Source of the DNA: Nocardia sp. CDC159
GTDB taxonomy: Bacteria > Actinomycetota > Actinomycetes > Mycobacteriales > Mycobacteriaceae
DNA: 64,000 bases
Reading direction: 5' to 3'
Assembly: GCF_023740735.1 (NCBI RefSeq)
Contig: NZ_JAMRXH010000002.1
Coordinates: 611,042-675,041 of the forward strand
Positions 1 through 8,715 of this stretch are shown here, in pieces. Numbering within the stretch: position 1 is the first letter of the stretch; the number at the start of each line of letters is the position of its first letter. The translations under genes and the position numbers were made by a program. The notes under the pieces were generated by a model. That model saw only the letters and a list, made by a program, of their open reading frames with translations, did not search any database and was not told the origin of the DNA.

Positions 1-15
1 AGTTGATACTCGACA

Positions 16-618
16 TCAGCGGGGTGCGAGCAGCGGCAGAACGACCAGATCGAGGATCTCCTCGATCACCTCGTCGCCGATCGGAACCCCGTCGAGCAGG
101 AAGTGCTGGGTGAGCAAGGTGGGACCCAGTCCCGTCAGCCGCGGATGCAGGGCATGGGCGCCCGCCTCCCCGCGCTCGACGGCCCGGGCGATGACGGTCG
201 AGAGCACCCGGTCGCGGGCGGCGATCATGCCCTCGCGGGCGCGGCGGGTGGCCTCGGGATCGGCCATGGTCTCGGCGAACAGGCCGCGGGTCGCCTCGCC
301 GAACGGCCCCTCCAGCCGATCCGCGGCCGCGCGCAGCACGGCGAGCAGATCGCCGCGCAGGCCACCGGTATCGGGCACGCTGTGCGGCCGATCGGCCACG
401 ACGTGACCCAGTGCCGCGCCGACCAATTCGGCTCGGGTGGGCCAGCGGCGATAGATCGACGCCTTACCGGTGCGTGCGCGGGCCGCGATCCGCTCCATTG
501 ACAGCCGGGCGTATCCGCTGTCGGACAGTTCGGCCAGCGTCGCGTCGAAGATGGCGGTGAGCAGCGCGTCGCCGCGCCGTCGCGGCAGCGAGCGGTGGTC
601 GGGCCGGGCCGCGTTCAT
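16..618 (-). CDS. TetR/AcrR family transcriptional regulator
   Basis: Protein of 200 aa. The N-terminal third reads as a TetR helix-turn-helix (LSMERIAARARTGKASIYRR), with the usual ligand-binding domain after it. The start at 618 is preferred over an upstream ATG at 639 because AAGGAG lies about six bases before it. It is divergent from the methyltransferase at 711. The gap holds a perfect AGAGAAC/GTTCTCT dyad plus a third half site, so it probably represses itself and the neighbour. The inducer is unknown. Family call is secure; target is inferred from the operator position. Confidence 0.9.
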   Translation of the reverse strand: MNAARPDHRSLPRRRGDALLTAIFDATLAELSDSGYARLSMERIAARARTGKASIYRRWPTRAELVGAALGHVVADRPHSVPDTGGLRGDLLAVLRAAADRLEGPFGEATRGLFAETMADPEATRRAREGMIAARDRVLSTVIARAVERGEAGAHALHPRLTGLGPTLLTQHFLLDGVPIGDEVIEEILDLVVLPLLAPR

Positions 619-640
619 CGATCTCCTTAGTGTCCGCACC

Positions 641-692
641 GTTCTCTAACTGTGCTAGCCTAGCCACCATTACAGAGAACGCCCCGTTCTCT
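641..692. promoter_or_regulatory. TetR operator region: GTTCTCT/AGAGAAC dyad plus an extra half site
   Basis: AGAGAAC (674-680) and GTTCTCT (686-692) form a perfect 7-bp inverted repeat with spacer GCCCC. A further GTTCTCT occurs at 641-647, next to the TetR gene start. The pattern is typical of TetR operators and lies between the divergent regulator (start 618) and methyltransferase (start 711). Confidence 0.75.
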
Positions 693-710
693 ATTGGGGA
701 GGATTCCGAT

Positions 711-1637
711 ATGCCCATCGACGACGACATCACCACCGGCGCGGCATTCACCGCCATCGGGGCCGCAGCCATGCGCGCGCTGGAGAGCCACCGCCCCGAT
801 GCGGTCTGCACCGATCCCTACGCCGAAATCCTGGTCCGGGCAACGGGTGTGGCGCAGTGGATCGAGGTCCTGGACGGCCGGTACGGCGGCTCGACGGCGG
901 AATTCGCGCGACTGCGCGAGGTTATGGGCGGCTTCATGATCACGCGGACGCGGTACTGCGACGACGTGATCGGCAGGGCCCTCGCCGAGGGCGTGCGCCA
1001 GCTCGCCATACTCGGCGCGGGCCTCGACGCCCGGGCGTGGCGGCTCGAACTACCTACCGGCACCACGGTTTTCGAGATCGATCAGCCCAAGGTACTGCGC
1101 TTCAAGGCCACCGCCCTGGCCGACCACCCACTTGTTGCCACCCGCCGCGAGGTACCGGTGGATCTGCGCGAGAATTGGCCGAAGGCGTTGTCCGACAACG
1201 GCTTCGAACCGACGCGGCCCACCGTCTGGATCGCCGAGGGCCTGCTCCCCTATCTCCCCGCCGACGCGGTGCTCGCCCTGTTCGAGAACATCGCGGCGCA
1301 CAGCGCCCCCGGCAGCCGCTTCGCGGCCAACTTCAATGCCGCGCCGCTCACCGGCGAGCAGCTCGCGAAGTTACGCGAGGATGCCGCCCGGCGCTACCGC
1401 GAGATGGGCGCGCGGGGCGACGTGGAGAACATGTGGCACTTCGACGAGATTCAGGCCGACGCCGTCAGCTGGTTCACCGCCCACGGCTGGTCTGTCACCA
1501 CCACCGACACCGCCCGCCTCCTCACCGAGCTCGGCCGCCCGGTGCCCGCCGAGGCCCGCGCAACCATGCGCGCCCAGGGCCTGCTGACCGCCGCCGTCCC
1601 AACCCCGCCGCCGATCAACACTCCATCGGCGGGGTGA
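711..1637 (+). CDS. Class I SAM-dependent methyltransferase (LCMT / TIGR00027-like family)
   Basis: Protein of 308 aa. The segment AILGAGLDARAWRL, followed by FEIDQPKVLRFKA, is the SAM-binding signature of the leucine-carboxyl-methyltransferase-like family that is expanded in mycobacteria and nocardiae. The start at 711 has GGGGAGG about six bases upstream; the in-frame ATG at 630 lies inside the operator region and is rejected. The 3' end overlaps the convergent gene at 1615 by 23 bp. Substrate is unknown. Its divergence from a TetR regulator suggests inducible expression, perhaps for modification of a small molecule. Confidence 0.88.
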   Translation: MPIDDDITTGAAFTAIGAAAMRALESHRPDAVCTDPYAEILVRATGVAQWIEVLDGRYGGSTAEFARLREVMGGFMITRTRYCDDVIGRALAEGVRQLAILGAGLDARAWRLELPTGTTVFEIDQPKVLRFKATALADHPLVATRREVPVDLRENWPKALSDNGFEPTRPTVWIAEGLLPYLPADAVLALFENIAAHSAPGSRFAANFNAAPLTGEQLAKLREDAARRYREMGARGDVENMWHFDEIQADAVSWFTAHGWSVTTTDTARLLTELGRPVPAEARATMRAQGLLTAAVPTPPPINTPSAG

Positions 1638-2439
1638 TCAGGCTCAGGCGGTCGGCGAGGGCGTCGACCGAGGCGGCGTCGGCATAGGCCTCGGTGGTCA
1701 GTTCGAGGTAGGCGGCCCAGCGGGCGATGCGCGGGGTCCAGCGTTCGACGTAGGCGCGGGCGTGCAGGGCCTCGGCCGGATCACCCTTGGCCTGTGCCGT
1801 CCGCTCGGCCGAAAGTGCCGCCGCCACGGTATTTTCCGCGAGCATCAACTGCTCTCGGCAGTGGTCGAGGTCGGGAACCTCCTCGCGAACGGTATCGGCC
1901 TCGACCCGCAGATTGAGCACCAGCCCGCGCAGCCGCGGATCGGCCACCTCCAGGCGCGGAATCTCCCCCTCCTTCGGCATTTCGCGGCCGGCCGCGGCGA
2001 TCGCGCGCAGGCATCGCTCGTGCCGCTGCCGCTCGCGTTTCTCCCACAGCGCCAGGTCTTTTCGGTAGTCGTCGACCTCCTTGACGCCGACCTCACGGTA
2101 ACGCAGATCAGCCGTCGAGGTCATCCGCTCCACCCCGTCCTGATCGCACACCGCGATGGCGGCCTTCCACACCTCCGGCACCGGGTCCGCGACCCCCTCG
2201 ATCCGGGCGTCCAGCACCTCGGCATGGTGCTCCTCGACCAAATCCCCGCAGACCCGGTCGAATACGGCCGTGCCCACCTGGATGTAGTCCTGGCAAATCC
2301 GCCCGGTCGCGGGGTCCGCGGTGCCGAATTTCCCCTCCCCCGATTCCAGCAATCGACGCCTACCGTCCGGCTCGATTCGAAAAACCTTCCAGCTGTAGGA
2401 CGCGGCGGCACTCTCCCGCGCCTCGGCCTCGCCGGTCAT
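1615..2439 (-). CDS. Hypothetical protein, charged, helix-rich
   Basis: Protein of 274 aa that I do not recognise. No signal peptide or membrane segment is visible. The central part (DDYRKDLALWEKRERQRHER) is strongly charged and probably helical. An early stretch, SYSWKVFRIEPDGRRRLLES, may form a beta-rich N-terminal domain. The start at 2439 is chosen because GGGAGG lies five bases upstream; an ATG at 2484 has no such support. It overlaps the convergent methyltransferase by 23 bp. Function cannot be assigned. Confidence 0.7.
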   Translation of the reverse strand: MTGEAEARESAAASYSWKVFRIEPDGRRRLLESGEGKFGTADPATGRICQDYIQVGTAVFDRVCGDLVEEHHAEVLDARIEGVADPVPEVWKAAIAVCDQDGVERMTSTADLRYREVGVKEVDDYRKDLALWEKRERQRHERCLRAIAAAGREMPKEGEIPRLEVADPRLRGLVLNLRVEADTVREEVPDLDHCREQLMLAENTVAAALSAERTAQAKGDPAEALHARAYVERWTPRIARWAAYLELTTEAYADAASVDALADRLSLITPPMEC

Positions 2440-2761
2440 CCTGCCCTCCCTGCGATCCGCCCCCGACGGGACATTCGAAATCAATGGACCAGTGCCAACA
2501 GCACGCTTTCGACCCCTCGGCCCGACCCTACGATCGGCCCGTCACCCCCGACAACGCCCGAGCGCCGAATTCGGCGATGAAGCAGGTGGGATTCCATTCT
2601 GGAACGACGGATAATTCGAATTCGCAGCCCGCGAGGCACGGACGCGGGATACCGGTCCCGGCGGGGAATTTCGACACGCGCGAGACGACACGCGGCCGGA
2701 CGCTCGAGCTTGTCGGCCCGGAGTGGTAAGACCGTAGACGGACGTTCTCACAGGAGGTCTC
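2440..2761. other. Divergent intergenic region (322 bp)
   Basis: The gap between the hypothetical gene (start 2439, minus) and the Cys-rich small protein (start 2762, plus) has no convincing reading frame. It is more AT-rich in its middle (EcoRI-like GAATTC blocks near 2565-2625) and ends with AGGAGG just before 2762. It presumably holds two outward promoters; I see no strong dyad. Confidence 0.4.
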
Positions 2762-2980
2762 ATGGGCACGAGGGTCTGCTTGTCCTGCGATGCGGCGCTC
2801 GACCACTGCCACGGGACGCTGATCGTGCACACCGATCGGTCGGTGGAATGTACGGATGCGGACTGCTTCGACACCGAGCACTCCCGGCACACCTTCGTCG
2901 TCGACTGCTTCGACGTGGCCGGTGGTTGCGGGTGCGCGGTCACGGAGACGGTGACGGGGCCGCGTAGCCTGGCCGGGTGA
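2762..2980 (+). CDS. Small Cys/His-rich protein, possibly metal-binding
   Basis: Protein of 72 aa with a very strong ribosome site (AGGAGG) before the ATG. It contains CLSCD near the N-terminus, a CHG, ECTDADC in the middle and GGCGC near the C-terminus, with several His residues. This spacing could hold zinc or another metal, but no family signature is clear. Its stop overlaps the GTG of the next gene (GTGA), so the two are almost certainly translated as a pair. Function unknown. Confidence 0.75.
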   Translation: MGTRVCLSCDAALDHCHGTLIVHTDRSVECTDADCFDTEHSRHTFVVDCFDVAGGCGCAVTETVTGPRSLAG

Positions 2981-3621
2981 GTTACGACCAGGTCCTGCTG
3001 CCCTCCGGCGTCGCGTCGACCCCCGCGGAGGTCGACGCGTATCTGACCGGCCAGCAGGGTCGGCCGGAATCGGAGCAGGTGGCGGCGATCGCGGCCGAGC
3101 TCAACCGCCGCAACGAGGCGCTGCCCGAGCGCGACGCCTTTTTGGACACCGCACCCGTCGGCGGGGCGGAAACCGGTACGGCACTGTACGTTTCGAGCGA
3201 TTACGACGCCATCGGCCATCTGCGCGCGCTGCTGTTCGAACTGGCCACCCCGCGCGGCTACGCCGTCTACGATCCGCAGCTGGCCTGGCTGATCGATCCG
3301 GCCGGACACGTTCCGGTGACCGTGACCCACGGCGGCGCGGGCGAATTCCCGTACCTCACCGGGGTCCTGGTCGACCTGTGGGTCCCCACCCTGTCCGCGC
3401 CCAATCCGTACCTCATCGCCGAACGCGAACCGCAGCGCTACGTCCAGACCTTCCGCGACGAGACCGGCCGCTACACCATCGAATACCGCGACGGTTCCCC
3501 CGACCGGCATTTCGGTACGCAGACCGCCGACGCGGCCCTGGTGGCCGATCTGATCTGGGGCTGGGCCACCGAGGACCGCGGCCGCTTCGGCGAACTCGAC
3601 TGGCGGCCGGTCGAGCTGTGA
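2977..3621 (+). CDS. Conserved hypothetical protein
   Basis: Protein of 214 aa starting at GTG, overlapping the upstream stop by four bases, which indicates translational coupling. No signal peptide or transmembrane segment is visible. It is rich in aromatic residues and short beta-like segments (LIDPAGHVPVTVTHGGAG; RYTIEYRDGSPDRHFGTQTA), suggesting a compact soluble domain. The stop abuts the convergent LysE-type gene directly. I cannot name a family; the partner Cys-rich protein is the only context. Confidence 0.75.
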   Translation: MSYDQVLLPSGVASTPAEVDAYLTGQQGRPESEQVAAIAAELNRRNEALPERDAFLDTAPVGGAETGTALYVSSDYDAIGHLRALLFELATPRGYAVYDPQLAWLIDPAGHVPVTVTHGGAGEFPYLTGVLVDLWVPTLSAPNPYLIAEREPQRYVQTFRDETGRYTIEYRDGSPDRHFGTQTADAALVADLIWGWATEDRGRFGELDWRPVEL

Positions 3622-4239
3622 CTACTGGTTGGTGAAGGCCAACCGGCCCGCCAGCGCCAGAAACGAGACACCGAACACCCGCCGGATCCAGGTGGTGATG
3701 GCGGGCCGATCGATCACGTGGGTGCGCACCGCCGCGGCGAAGGCGCCGTAGGCGGCGAAGACCACGAAGGTGACCGCCATGAAGATCGCGCTCAGTTCCA
3801 ACATGCGCAGCAGCGCGTGCGGCTCGGTCGCGCTGACGAACTGCGGCAGGAAGGCGAAGAAGAAGATCGTCAGCTTGGGGTTGAGCACGTTCAACAGCAC
3901 CGCCGCGACGATCACGCGCAGCGCCGACGGTGCGTCGGCGGGCTGCTCGTCGGCGACGGCCAGCGCGCCCTTGTCGCGCAGGGTGGCCCAGGCCATGTAG
4001 ACCAGATAGGCCACACCCAGATATTTCAGGGTCTGGAAGGCGATCGCGCTCGTATTCAGCAGGGCAGCAAGGCCGGTGATGGCGGCGACCATATGCGGCA
4101 CGATGCCGAGGGTGCAGCCGAAGGCGGCGATCAGGCTCGCCCGGGTCCCCCGGTTCAGCCCGGCCGCCAGGGTGTACAGCGCGCCGGTGCCGGGGGTGGC
4201 GACGATGACCAGGGTTGTCAGCAGAAACGCAAGGCTCAT
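3622..4239 (-). CDS. LysE/RhtB family amino-acid exporter
   Basis: Protein of 205 aa, the normal length for the RhtB/LysE superfamily, with about six hydrophobic segments. The N-terminal TPGTGALYTLAAGLNRG matches the family's conserved PGP-type start region, and LNVLNPKLTIFFFAFLPQF is the hallmark NPK segment. It should export an amino acid or analogue across the inner membrane. It converges exactly on the preceding gene. Substrate is not predictable. Confidence 0.88.
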   Translation of the reverse strand: MSLAFLLTTLVIVATPGTGALYTLAAGLNRGTRASLIAAFGCTLGIVPHMVAAITGLAALLNTSAIAFQTLKYLGVAYLVYMAWATLRDKGALAVADEQPADAPSALRVIVAAVLLNVLNPKLTIFFFAFLPQFVSATEPHALLRMLELSAIFMAVTFVVFAAYGAFAAAVRTHVIDRPAITTWIRRVFGVSFLALAGRLAFTNQ

Positions 4240-4301
4240 CAGGCGGAGAGTAACCGCTCCCGCGCCCCGAGCCCAGCCCTATTTTCCTCTGCTCCGGTGG
4301 C

Positions 4302-4910
4302 TCAGAGCGCGCGCCGCCCGGACAGCGCGCGGCCCAGCGTCAGCTCGTCGGCGAACTCCAGATCGCCGCCCATCGGCAGGCCGGAGGCGAGGCGAGTCAC
4401 GGTCAGCCCCGGGAAGTCGCGCAGCATGCGGACCAGATACGTGGCCGTCGCCTCGCCCTCGGTATTCGGGTCGGTGGCGATGATGACCTCGGTGACATCC
4501 ACGCCGTCGGCCTGATTTCCGATCCGCGCCAACAGCTCCCGGATGCGCAGCTGATCGGGACCGATGCCCGACAGCGGGTCCAGCGCACCACCGAGCACGT
4601 GGTAGCGGCCGCGGAACTCGCGGGTGCGCTCGATGGCCTGCACGTCCTTGGGCTCCTCCACCACGCAGATCATGGTGCGATCGCGACGTGGGTCCGCGCA
4701 GATGCGGCACAGCTCACCGTCGGAGACCGTGCCGCACACCGCGCAGAACCGCACCCCGTCGCGCACCTTCTGCAGTGCCGACTGGAGCCGATCGATCTCC
4801 GGCGGCTCCACCGACAGCAGGTGAAAGGCGATGCGCTGGGCGCTCTTCGGACCGACGCCGGGCAGCTTGCCCAATTCGTCGATCAGATCCTGAACCGGAC
4901 CCTCGTACAA
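4302..4910 (-). CDS. recR: Recombination mediator protein RecR
   Basis: Protein of 202 aa, standard RecR length. It shows the N-terminal helix-hairpin-helix ([20 protein letters not shown]), a four-Cys zinc motif (C57, C60, C69, C72 in [19 protein letters not shown]) and a Toprim domain ([15 protein letters not shown]). It acts with RecF/RecO in recombinational repair. The start is a TTG at 4908-4910, fitted to the conserved [15 protein letters not shown]-terminus, with a GGAG upstream. The gap to ybaB is only 12 bp, so the two form an operon. Confidence 0.97.
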   Translation of the reverse strand: MYEGPVQDLIDELGKLPGVGPKSAQRIAFHLLSVEPPEIDRLQSALQKVRDGVRFCAVCGTVSDGELCRICADPRRDRTMICVVEEPKDVQAIERTREFRGRYHVLGGALDPLSGIGPDQLRIRELLARIGNQADGVDVTEVIIATDPNTEGEATATYLVRMLRDFPGLTVTRLASGLPMGGDLEFADELTLGRALSGRRAL

Positions 4911-4922
4911 CAGCTCCGTCCT

Positions 4923-5258
4923 CTATCCGAGGCCCGGCAGGCCGGGGATGCCGCCGCCACCGGCCAGCGGGCCGAACTTCTCCGCGGCCAGCTGCTGTGC
5001 CCGGCTCATCGCGTCGTTGAGCGCGCCGACGACCAGATCCTGCAGGGTGTCCACGTCCTCGGGATCGACGACCTTCGGATCGATCTGCAGCGAGAGCACC
5101 TCGCCGGTGGCCTTGATGGTGACCCGCACCAGGCCACCACCCGCCTCGCCCGCCACCTCGGCGGCCGCGATCTGCTCCTGGGCCTCGAGTACCGCCTGCT
5201 GCATCTGCTGCGCTTGCTGGAGCAGCGCCCCCATGTCGAACTCTCCACCTGGCTGCAC
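4923..5258 (-). CDS. ybaB: YbaB/EbfC family nucleoid-associated protein
   Basis: Protein of 111 aa with the expected Gln-rich N-terminal helix ([19 protein letters not shown]), the central beta segment [18 protein letters not shown] and the C-terminal helix with a Gly/Pro tail. YbaB proteins bind DNA as dimers and are usually encoded just before recR, as here. dnaX, its other common neighbour, lies far away at 26.7-30 kb in this window. Confidence 0.95.
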   Translation of the reverse strand: MQPGGEFDMGALLQQAQQMQQAVLEAQEQIAAAEVAGEAGGGLVRVTIKATGEVLSLQIDPKVVDPEDVDTLQDLVVGALNDAMSRAQQLAAEKFGPLAGGGGIPGLPGLG

Positions 5259-5384
5259 GGCCTGTCCTCTCTTGCGGGAAGTGGGTTGGATACCAGCGTA
5301 GTCACGGTTGGGTTTACCGCCGTATCGACCCGGTTATAGCGACTTACCATCGAAAACGGGTCGGGCGATCCGGTGGAGGCAGTA

Positions 5385-5972
5385 ATGCGTGTATACCGCG
5401 ACCTTTTCCGCAAATCCCTTGTGTCCCTGGTAGCGCCGGTCGGGCTGGCGACATTGTTCGTCGCGGCGCCCGCGGCGGTCCAAACACCCACCGCCAGAGC
5501 CGATGTCGACCACGGCGGGGGGTGTGTGATCTACGACTACAATCCGCGGGCCACCGTCGAGTCGCTGCGCGACAGATGTACGCCGGAGCAACAGGACCAG
5601 ATCTTCCGCAACTCCCCGCGCGGCAGCGTGCCCGCGGGCGTGACCCACGGCTGGGTCACGCGCCCGCCGATCATGCAGGCGCTCGCGCCGCCGTTCTGGA
5701 TCGGCAAGACCTTCTACACCGGTCCGAACGGCGGACACCTGATGAACCGGATCACCGCCGCGGGCGTCGAGGGCTTCCCCGCGCACGTCTACATAGCGCC
5801 GTCCCGCATGGACGGTCGTCCGGCGTGGGCCCTGGACTACACCCCCTCGGTCCTCACCCCGCAGATCTGGGACGAGATCCGCGAGATCGCCCCGGGCGTG
5901 TGGTTCGGCTACTCGTATTGGCGCGGCGCGCTGCAGACCCCGCTGCTGCTGACGTTCGTGCTCATCCGGTAG
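5385..5972 (+). CDS. Secreted hypothetical protein
   Basis: Protein of 195 aa with a basic N-terminus, a hydrophobic segment (LVSLVAPVGLATLFVAAPAA) and a plausible signal-peptidase site near TARA, so it is probably exported. The mature part has two Cys (GGGCVIYDY and RDRCTPEQQ) that may form a disulfide, and many aromatics near the C-terminus. The start at 5385 follows GGAGG by six bases. It diverges from ybaB-recR and converges on the SRPBCC gene with a four-base gap. No family recognised. Confidence 0.78.
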   Translation: MRVYRDLFRKSLVSLVAPVGLATLFVAAPAAVQTPTARADVDHGGGCVIYDYNPRATVESLRDRCTPEQQDQIFRNSPRGSVPAGVTHGWVTRPPIMQALAPPFWIGKTFYTGPNGGHLMNRITAAGVEGFPAHVYIAPSRMDGRPAWALDYTPSVLTPQIWDEIREIAPGVWFGYSYWRGALQTPLLLTFVLIR

Positions 5973-5976
5973 GGGG

Positions 5977-6411
5977 TCAGGACAGCTCGCGCTTCAGGTT
6001 TTCCAGCACCTCGGCCTGAATCTTCTTCAGCCCCAACGGGGCGAAGATGCCCTCGAAGAATCCGGCGACGCCACCGGCGCCCTTCCAGCTGGTCCGGATG
6101 GTGACCAGCGCGCCGGTGCCGGAGGGGGTCACCGTCCAGGTCGTCACCATGGTCGAATTCGAATCCCGTTCGGTCACCATGGAATCCGACACCGACACCA
6201 CCGCGTGCACGTTGCGGGACCGCTTCTGGGTGGCCTGCAGCGTCCACTCGGCCACCGTGCCCGCCCCCTTACCGCCCTCGATGACCTTGTAGTCGCGATA
6301 GTGCGAGGTGAGGATGCGCGGGCGCACGGTCTCGTAATCGGCGATCGCCTCGAGCGTGCGCTGCGAATCCGCCGGAACGACGATCGAACTGGAGGCGTTG
6401 ACCTGTCCCAC
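5977..6411 (-). CDS. SRPBCC / polyketide-cyclase-like lipid-binding protein
   Basis: Protein of about 144 aa. The pattern ASSSIVVPADSQRTLEAIADYETVRPRIL, here cited only as its start VNASSSIVVPAD, with later W..T.TPSG and a terminal helix ENLKRELS, fits the START/SRPBCC helix-grip fold. These proteins bind hydrophobic ligands. I place the start at GTG 6411 because AAGGAG lies six bases upstream; an ATG at 6444 would add 11 residues. From memory the position next to recR-ybaB and ahead of a FAD oxidoreductase matches Rv3718c in M. tuberculosis. Confidence 0.82.
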   Translation of the reverse strand: MGQVNASSSIVVPADSQRTLEAIADYETVRPRILTSHYRDYKVIEGGKGAGTVAEWTLQATQKRSRNVHAVVSVSDSMVTERDSNSTMVTTWTVTPSGTGALVTIRTSWKGAGGVAGFFEGIFAPLGLKKIQAEVLENLKRELS

Positions 6412-6478
6412 TGTGAGCTCCTTGTTTGACTCGGCGCTGTGCACATTCCCTGCCGCCGGGCTATGCTACGCCGCCATC

Positions 6479-6994
6479 ATGCGCGACAACGCCGTCTGGT
6501 CCATCACGCCCGAGCCGCCCGATTCGGCCGCGGCGGCGGCACTCTGGCGCGCGTACTACACCGAGGTCAGCGATCGCTGGTATCTGCTGCACGCGGGACG
6601 CCGGACCGATCCGGCCGAACTCGAACGCGAGATCGCGGCGGAGGCGGGCGCGGATCTCGTTCCCCCGACGGGCGTGCTGCTGGTGGCGAGCCACCGCGGC
6701 GTGCCCGGCGGGATGGCCGGGCTGCGGCTGCTCGACCCGTCCACCGCCGAACTGAAGCGGCTGTTCGTGATCGAGGCGCTGCGCGGCAGCGGCCGAGCGG
6801 CGAGATTGGTCCGCGCGGCGGAGGACGTGGCGCGCAAGTGGGGTGCGCGGCGGATGGTGCTCGATACCCGATCCGATCTGGTCGAGGCGCGAGCACTGTA
6901 TGCCCGGCTGGGCTACGCGGAGATCGAGCCGTACAACGACGGCCCCTATGCCCAACACTGGTTCGGCAAGCATCTGTCGATCGACGCTGAATAA
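6479..6994 (+). CDS. GNAT family N-acetyltransferase
   Basis: Protein of 171 aa. The C-terminal half contains the GNAT core: LKRLFVIEALRGSGRAARLV (beta4 and the acetyl-CoA pyrophosphate loop RGSGRA), followed by RMVLDTRSDLVEARALYARL and the terminal strand. It should transfer an acetyl group from acetyl-CoA to an amine; the substrate is unknown. The start at 6479 fits the MRDNAVWS N-terminus; longer frames upstream run across the divergent SRPBCC gene. Confidence 0.87.
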   Translation: MRDNAVWSITPEPPDSAAAAALWRAYYTEVSDRWYLLHAGRRTDPAELEREIAAEAGADLVPPTGVLLVASHRGVPGGMAGLRLLDPSTAELKRLFVIEALRGSGRAARLVRAAEDVARKWGARRMVLDTRSDLVEARALYARLGYAEIEPYNDGPYAQHWFGKHLSIDAE

Positions 6995-7287
6995 ATCGTC
7001 AGCAAAATCCGGCGGCCGCGCATTCCCGACTACGGGAGTGACAACTCTCCCAATACCGACGCATCGGGTATGTACCCAATGCCGAGGCCGTCCCGCGGTC
7101 TTTCCAGGCCGGGGTCCGCACCCGGCGGTTCCGATCGAAAAGATCGCCCTGAACTGGAGATTCCCCGAAGCTGCTCGCGCCGTCCCGGCTACCGGAACGC
7201 TATGCAACATATGGGTGAAGAATCCGGCGCGCGGGTACCCTGACGGTGGCCCCTGGATTCGGTGCGAGATAGCGTCAGGGGGTGGCA

Positions 7288-8715
7288 GTGAGTCTGTTGG
7301 GGAAGGCCGGACGCGCACCGGCCGCACACGAATCAGGTTTTGCCGCGCACCGGGCGGGGGTCGATCGCCTGCTGGCCAGCTATCGCGCGATTCCGCGCGA
7401 GGCGAATGTCCGATTGGCCAAGAAGACCTCCAACCTGTTCCGCGCCCGGGCCAAGAACAACGCGCCGGGCCTGGACGTCTCCGGATTGACGAAGGTCATC
7501 GCGGTGGACCCGGGGGCCAAGACCGCCGATGTCGCGGGCATGACCACCTACGAGGATCTGGTCGCCGCGACCCTGCCCTACGGGCTGGCCCCGTTGGTGG
7601 TGCCGCAGCTCAAGACCATCACCCTCGGTGGCGCCGTCACCGGTCTGGGCATCGAGTCGACCTCCTTCCGCAACGGCCTACCGCACGAGTCGGTGCTCGA
7701 GATCGACGTGCTCACCGGCGCGGGCGAGATCGTCACCGCCACCCGCGACGGCGAACATGCGGAGCTGTTCCGCGGCTTCCCCAATTCCTATGGCACGCTC
7801 GGCTATTCCACGCGGCTGAAGATCGAGTTGGAGGCGGTGCCGCCCTATGTGGCGCTGCGGCATGTGCGCTTCCACGATCTGGGCGAGCTGGAGTCCGCGA
7901 TGGGCCAGATCATCGCCGACCGCGCCTACGACGGCGAGCGCGTCGACTACCTCGACGGGGTCGTATTCACCGCCGACGAAAGCTATCTGGTGCTCGGCCG
8001 CCAGACCGACGAGCCCGGCCCCGTCAGCGACTACACCGGAATGGAGATCTACTACCGGTCCATTCAGCACGATTCGAAGCAACCCAAGCGCGACCGCCTC
8101 ACGATCCACGATTATCTGTGGCGCTGGGACACCGACTGGTTCTGGTGCTCACGGGCTTTCGGCACCCAGAATCCGCGGATCCGCCGCTTCTGGCCTCGGC
8201 CGTATCGGCGCTCCAGTTTCTATTGGAAGCTCATCGCCCTGGATCACAAATACAGCATCGGCGACAAGATCGAGGCCCGCAAGGGTAATCCGCCGCGCGA
8301 GCGGGTGGTGCAGGACATCGAGGTGCCGATCGAGCGCACCGCCGAATTCCTGCACTGGTTCCTGCGCGAGATCCCCATCGAACCGCTGTGGCTGTGCCCG
8401 CTGCGGCTGCGCGACGACAGCGTCGAGCGCCCGTGGCCGCTGTATCCGCTGGAGCCCGGGCGCACCTACGTGAATGTCGGCTTCTGGTCGGCGGTTCCGA
8501 CGCAGGCGGGCCAACCGGAGGGCGCGGCCAACCGTGCCATCGAGCGCAAGGTCAGCGAGCTGAACGGGCACAAATCGCTGTACTCCGACGCGTACTACGA
8601 CGAGGATGAATTCGCCCGGCTCTACGGCGGTGACGTCTATCCCGAACTGAAGAAACGATACGACCCCGATCATCGTTTGCTGGATTTGTATTCGAAGGCG
8701 GTGCAACGCAAGTGA
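7288..8715 (+). CDS. FAD-binding oxidoreductase paired with a fatty-acid methyltransferase (Rv3719-like)
   Basis: Protein of about 475 aa. The first third is a PCMH-type FAD-binding domain: GLTKVIAVDPGAKTADVAG, then VVPQLKTITLGGAVTGLGIE. The C-terminal part is rich in Trp and Tyr, as in the DWARF1/TmsA-like oxidoreductases. GTG 7288 has AGGGGG five bases upstream; GTG 7282 is also possible. It overlaps the methyltransferase start (GTGA). Such pairs methylate phospholipid oleate and then reduce the methylene group, as in 10-methylstearate (tuberculostearate) synthesis. Gene order resembles Rv3719-Rv3720 rather than Rv0449c-Rv0447c, so the exact product is open. Confidence 0.85.
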   Translation: MSLLGKAGRAPAAHESGFAAHRAGVDRLLASYRAIPREANVRLAKKTSNLFRARAKNNAPGLDVSGLTKVIAVDPGAKTADVAGMTTYEDLVAATLPYGLAPLVVPQLKTITLGGAVTGLGIESTSFRNGLPHESVLEIDVLTGAGEIVTATRDGEHAELFRGFPNSYGTLGYSTRLKIELEAVPPYVALRHVRFHDLGELESAMGQIIADRAYDGERVDYLDGVVFTADESYLVLGRQTDEPGPVSDYTGMEIYYRSIQHDSKQPKRDRLTIHDYLWRWDTDWFWCSRAFGTQNPRIRRFWPRPYRRSSFYWKLIALDHKYSIGDKIEARKGNPPRERVVQDIEVPIERTAEFLHWFLREIPIEPLWLCPLRLRDDSVERPWPLYPLEPGRTYVNVGFWSAVPTQAGQPEGAANRAIERKVSELNGHKSLYSDAYYDEDEFARLYGGDVYPELKKRYDPDHRLLDLYSKAVQRK

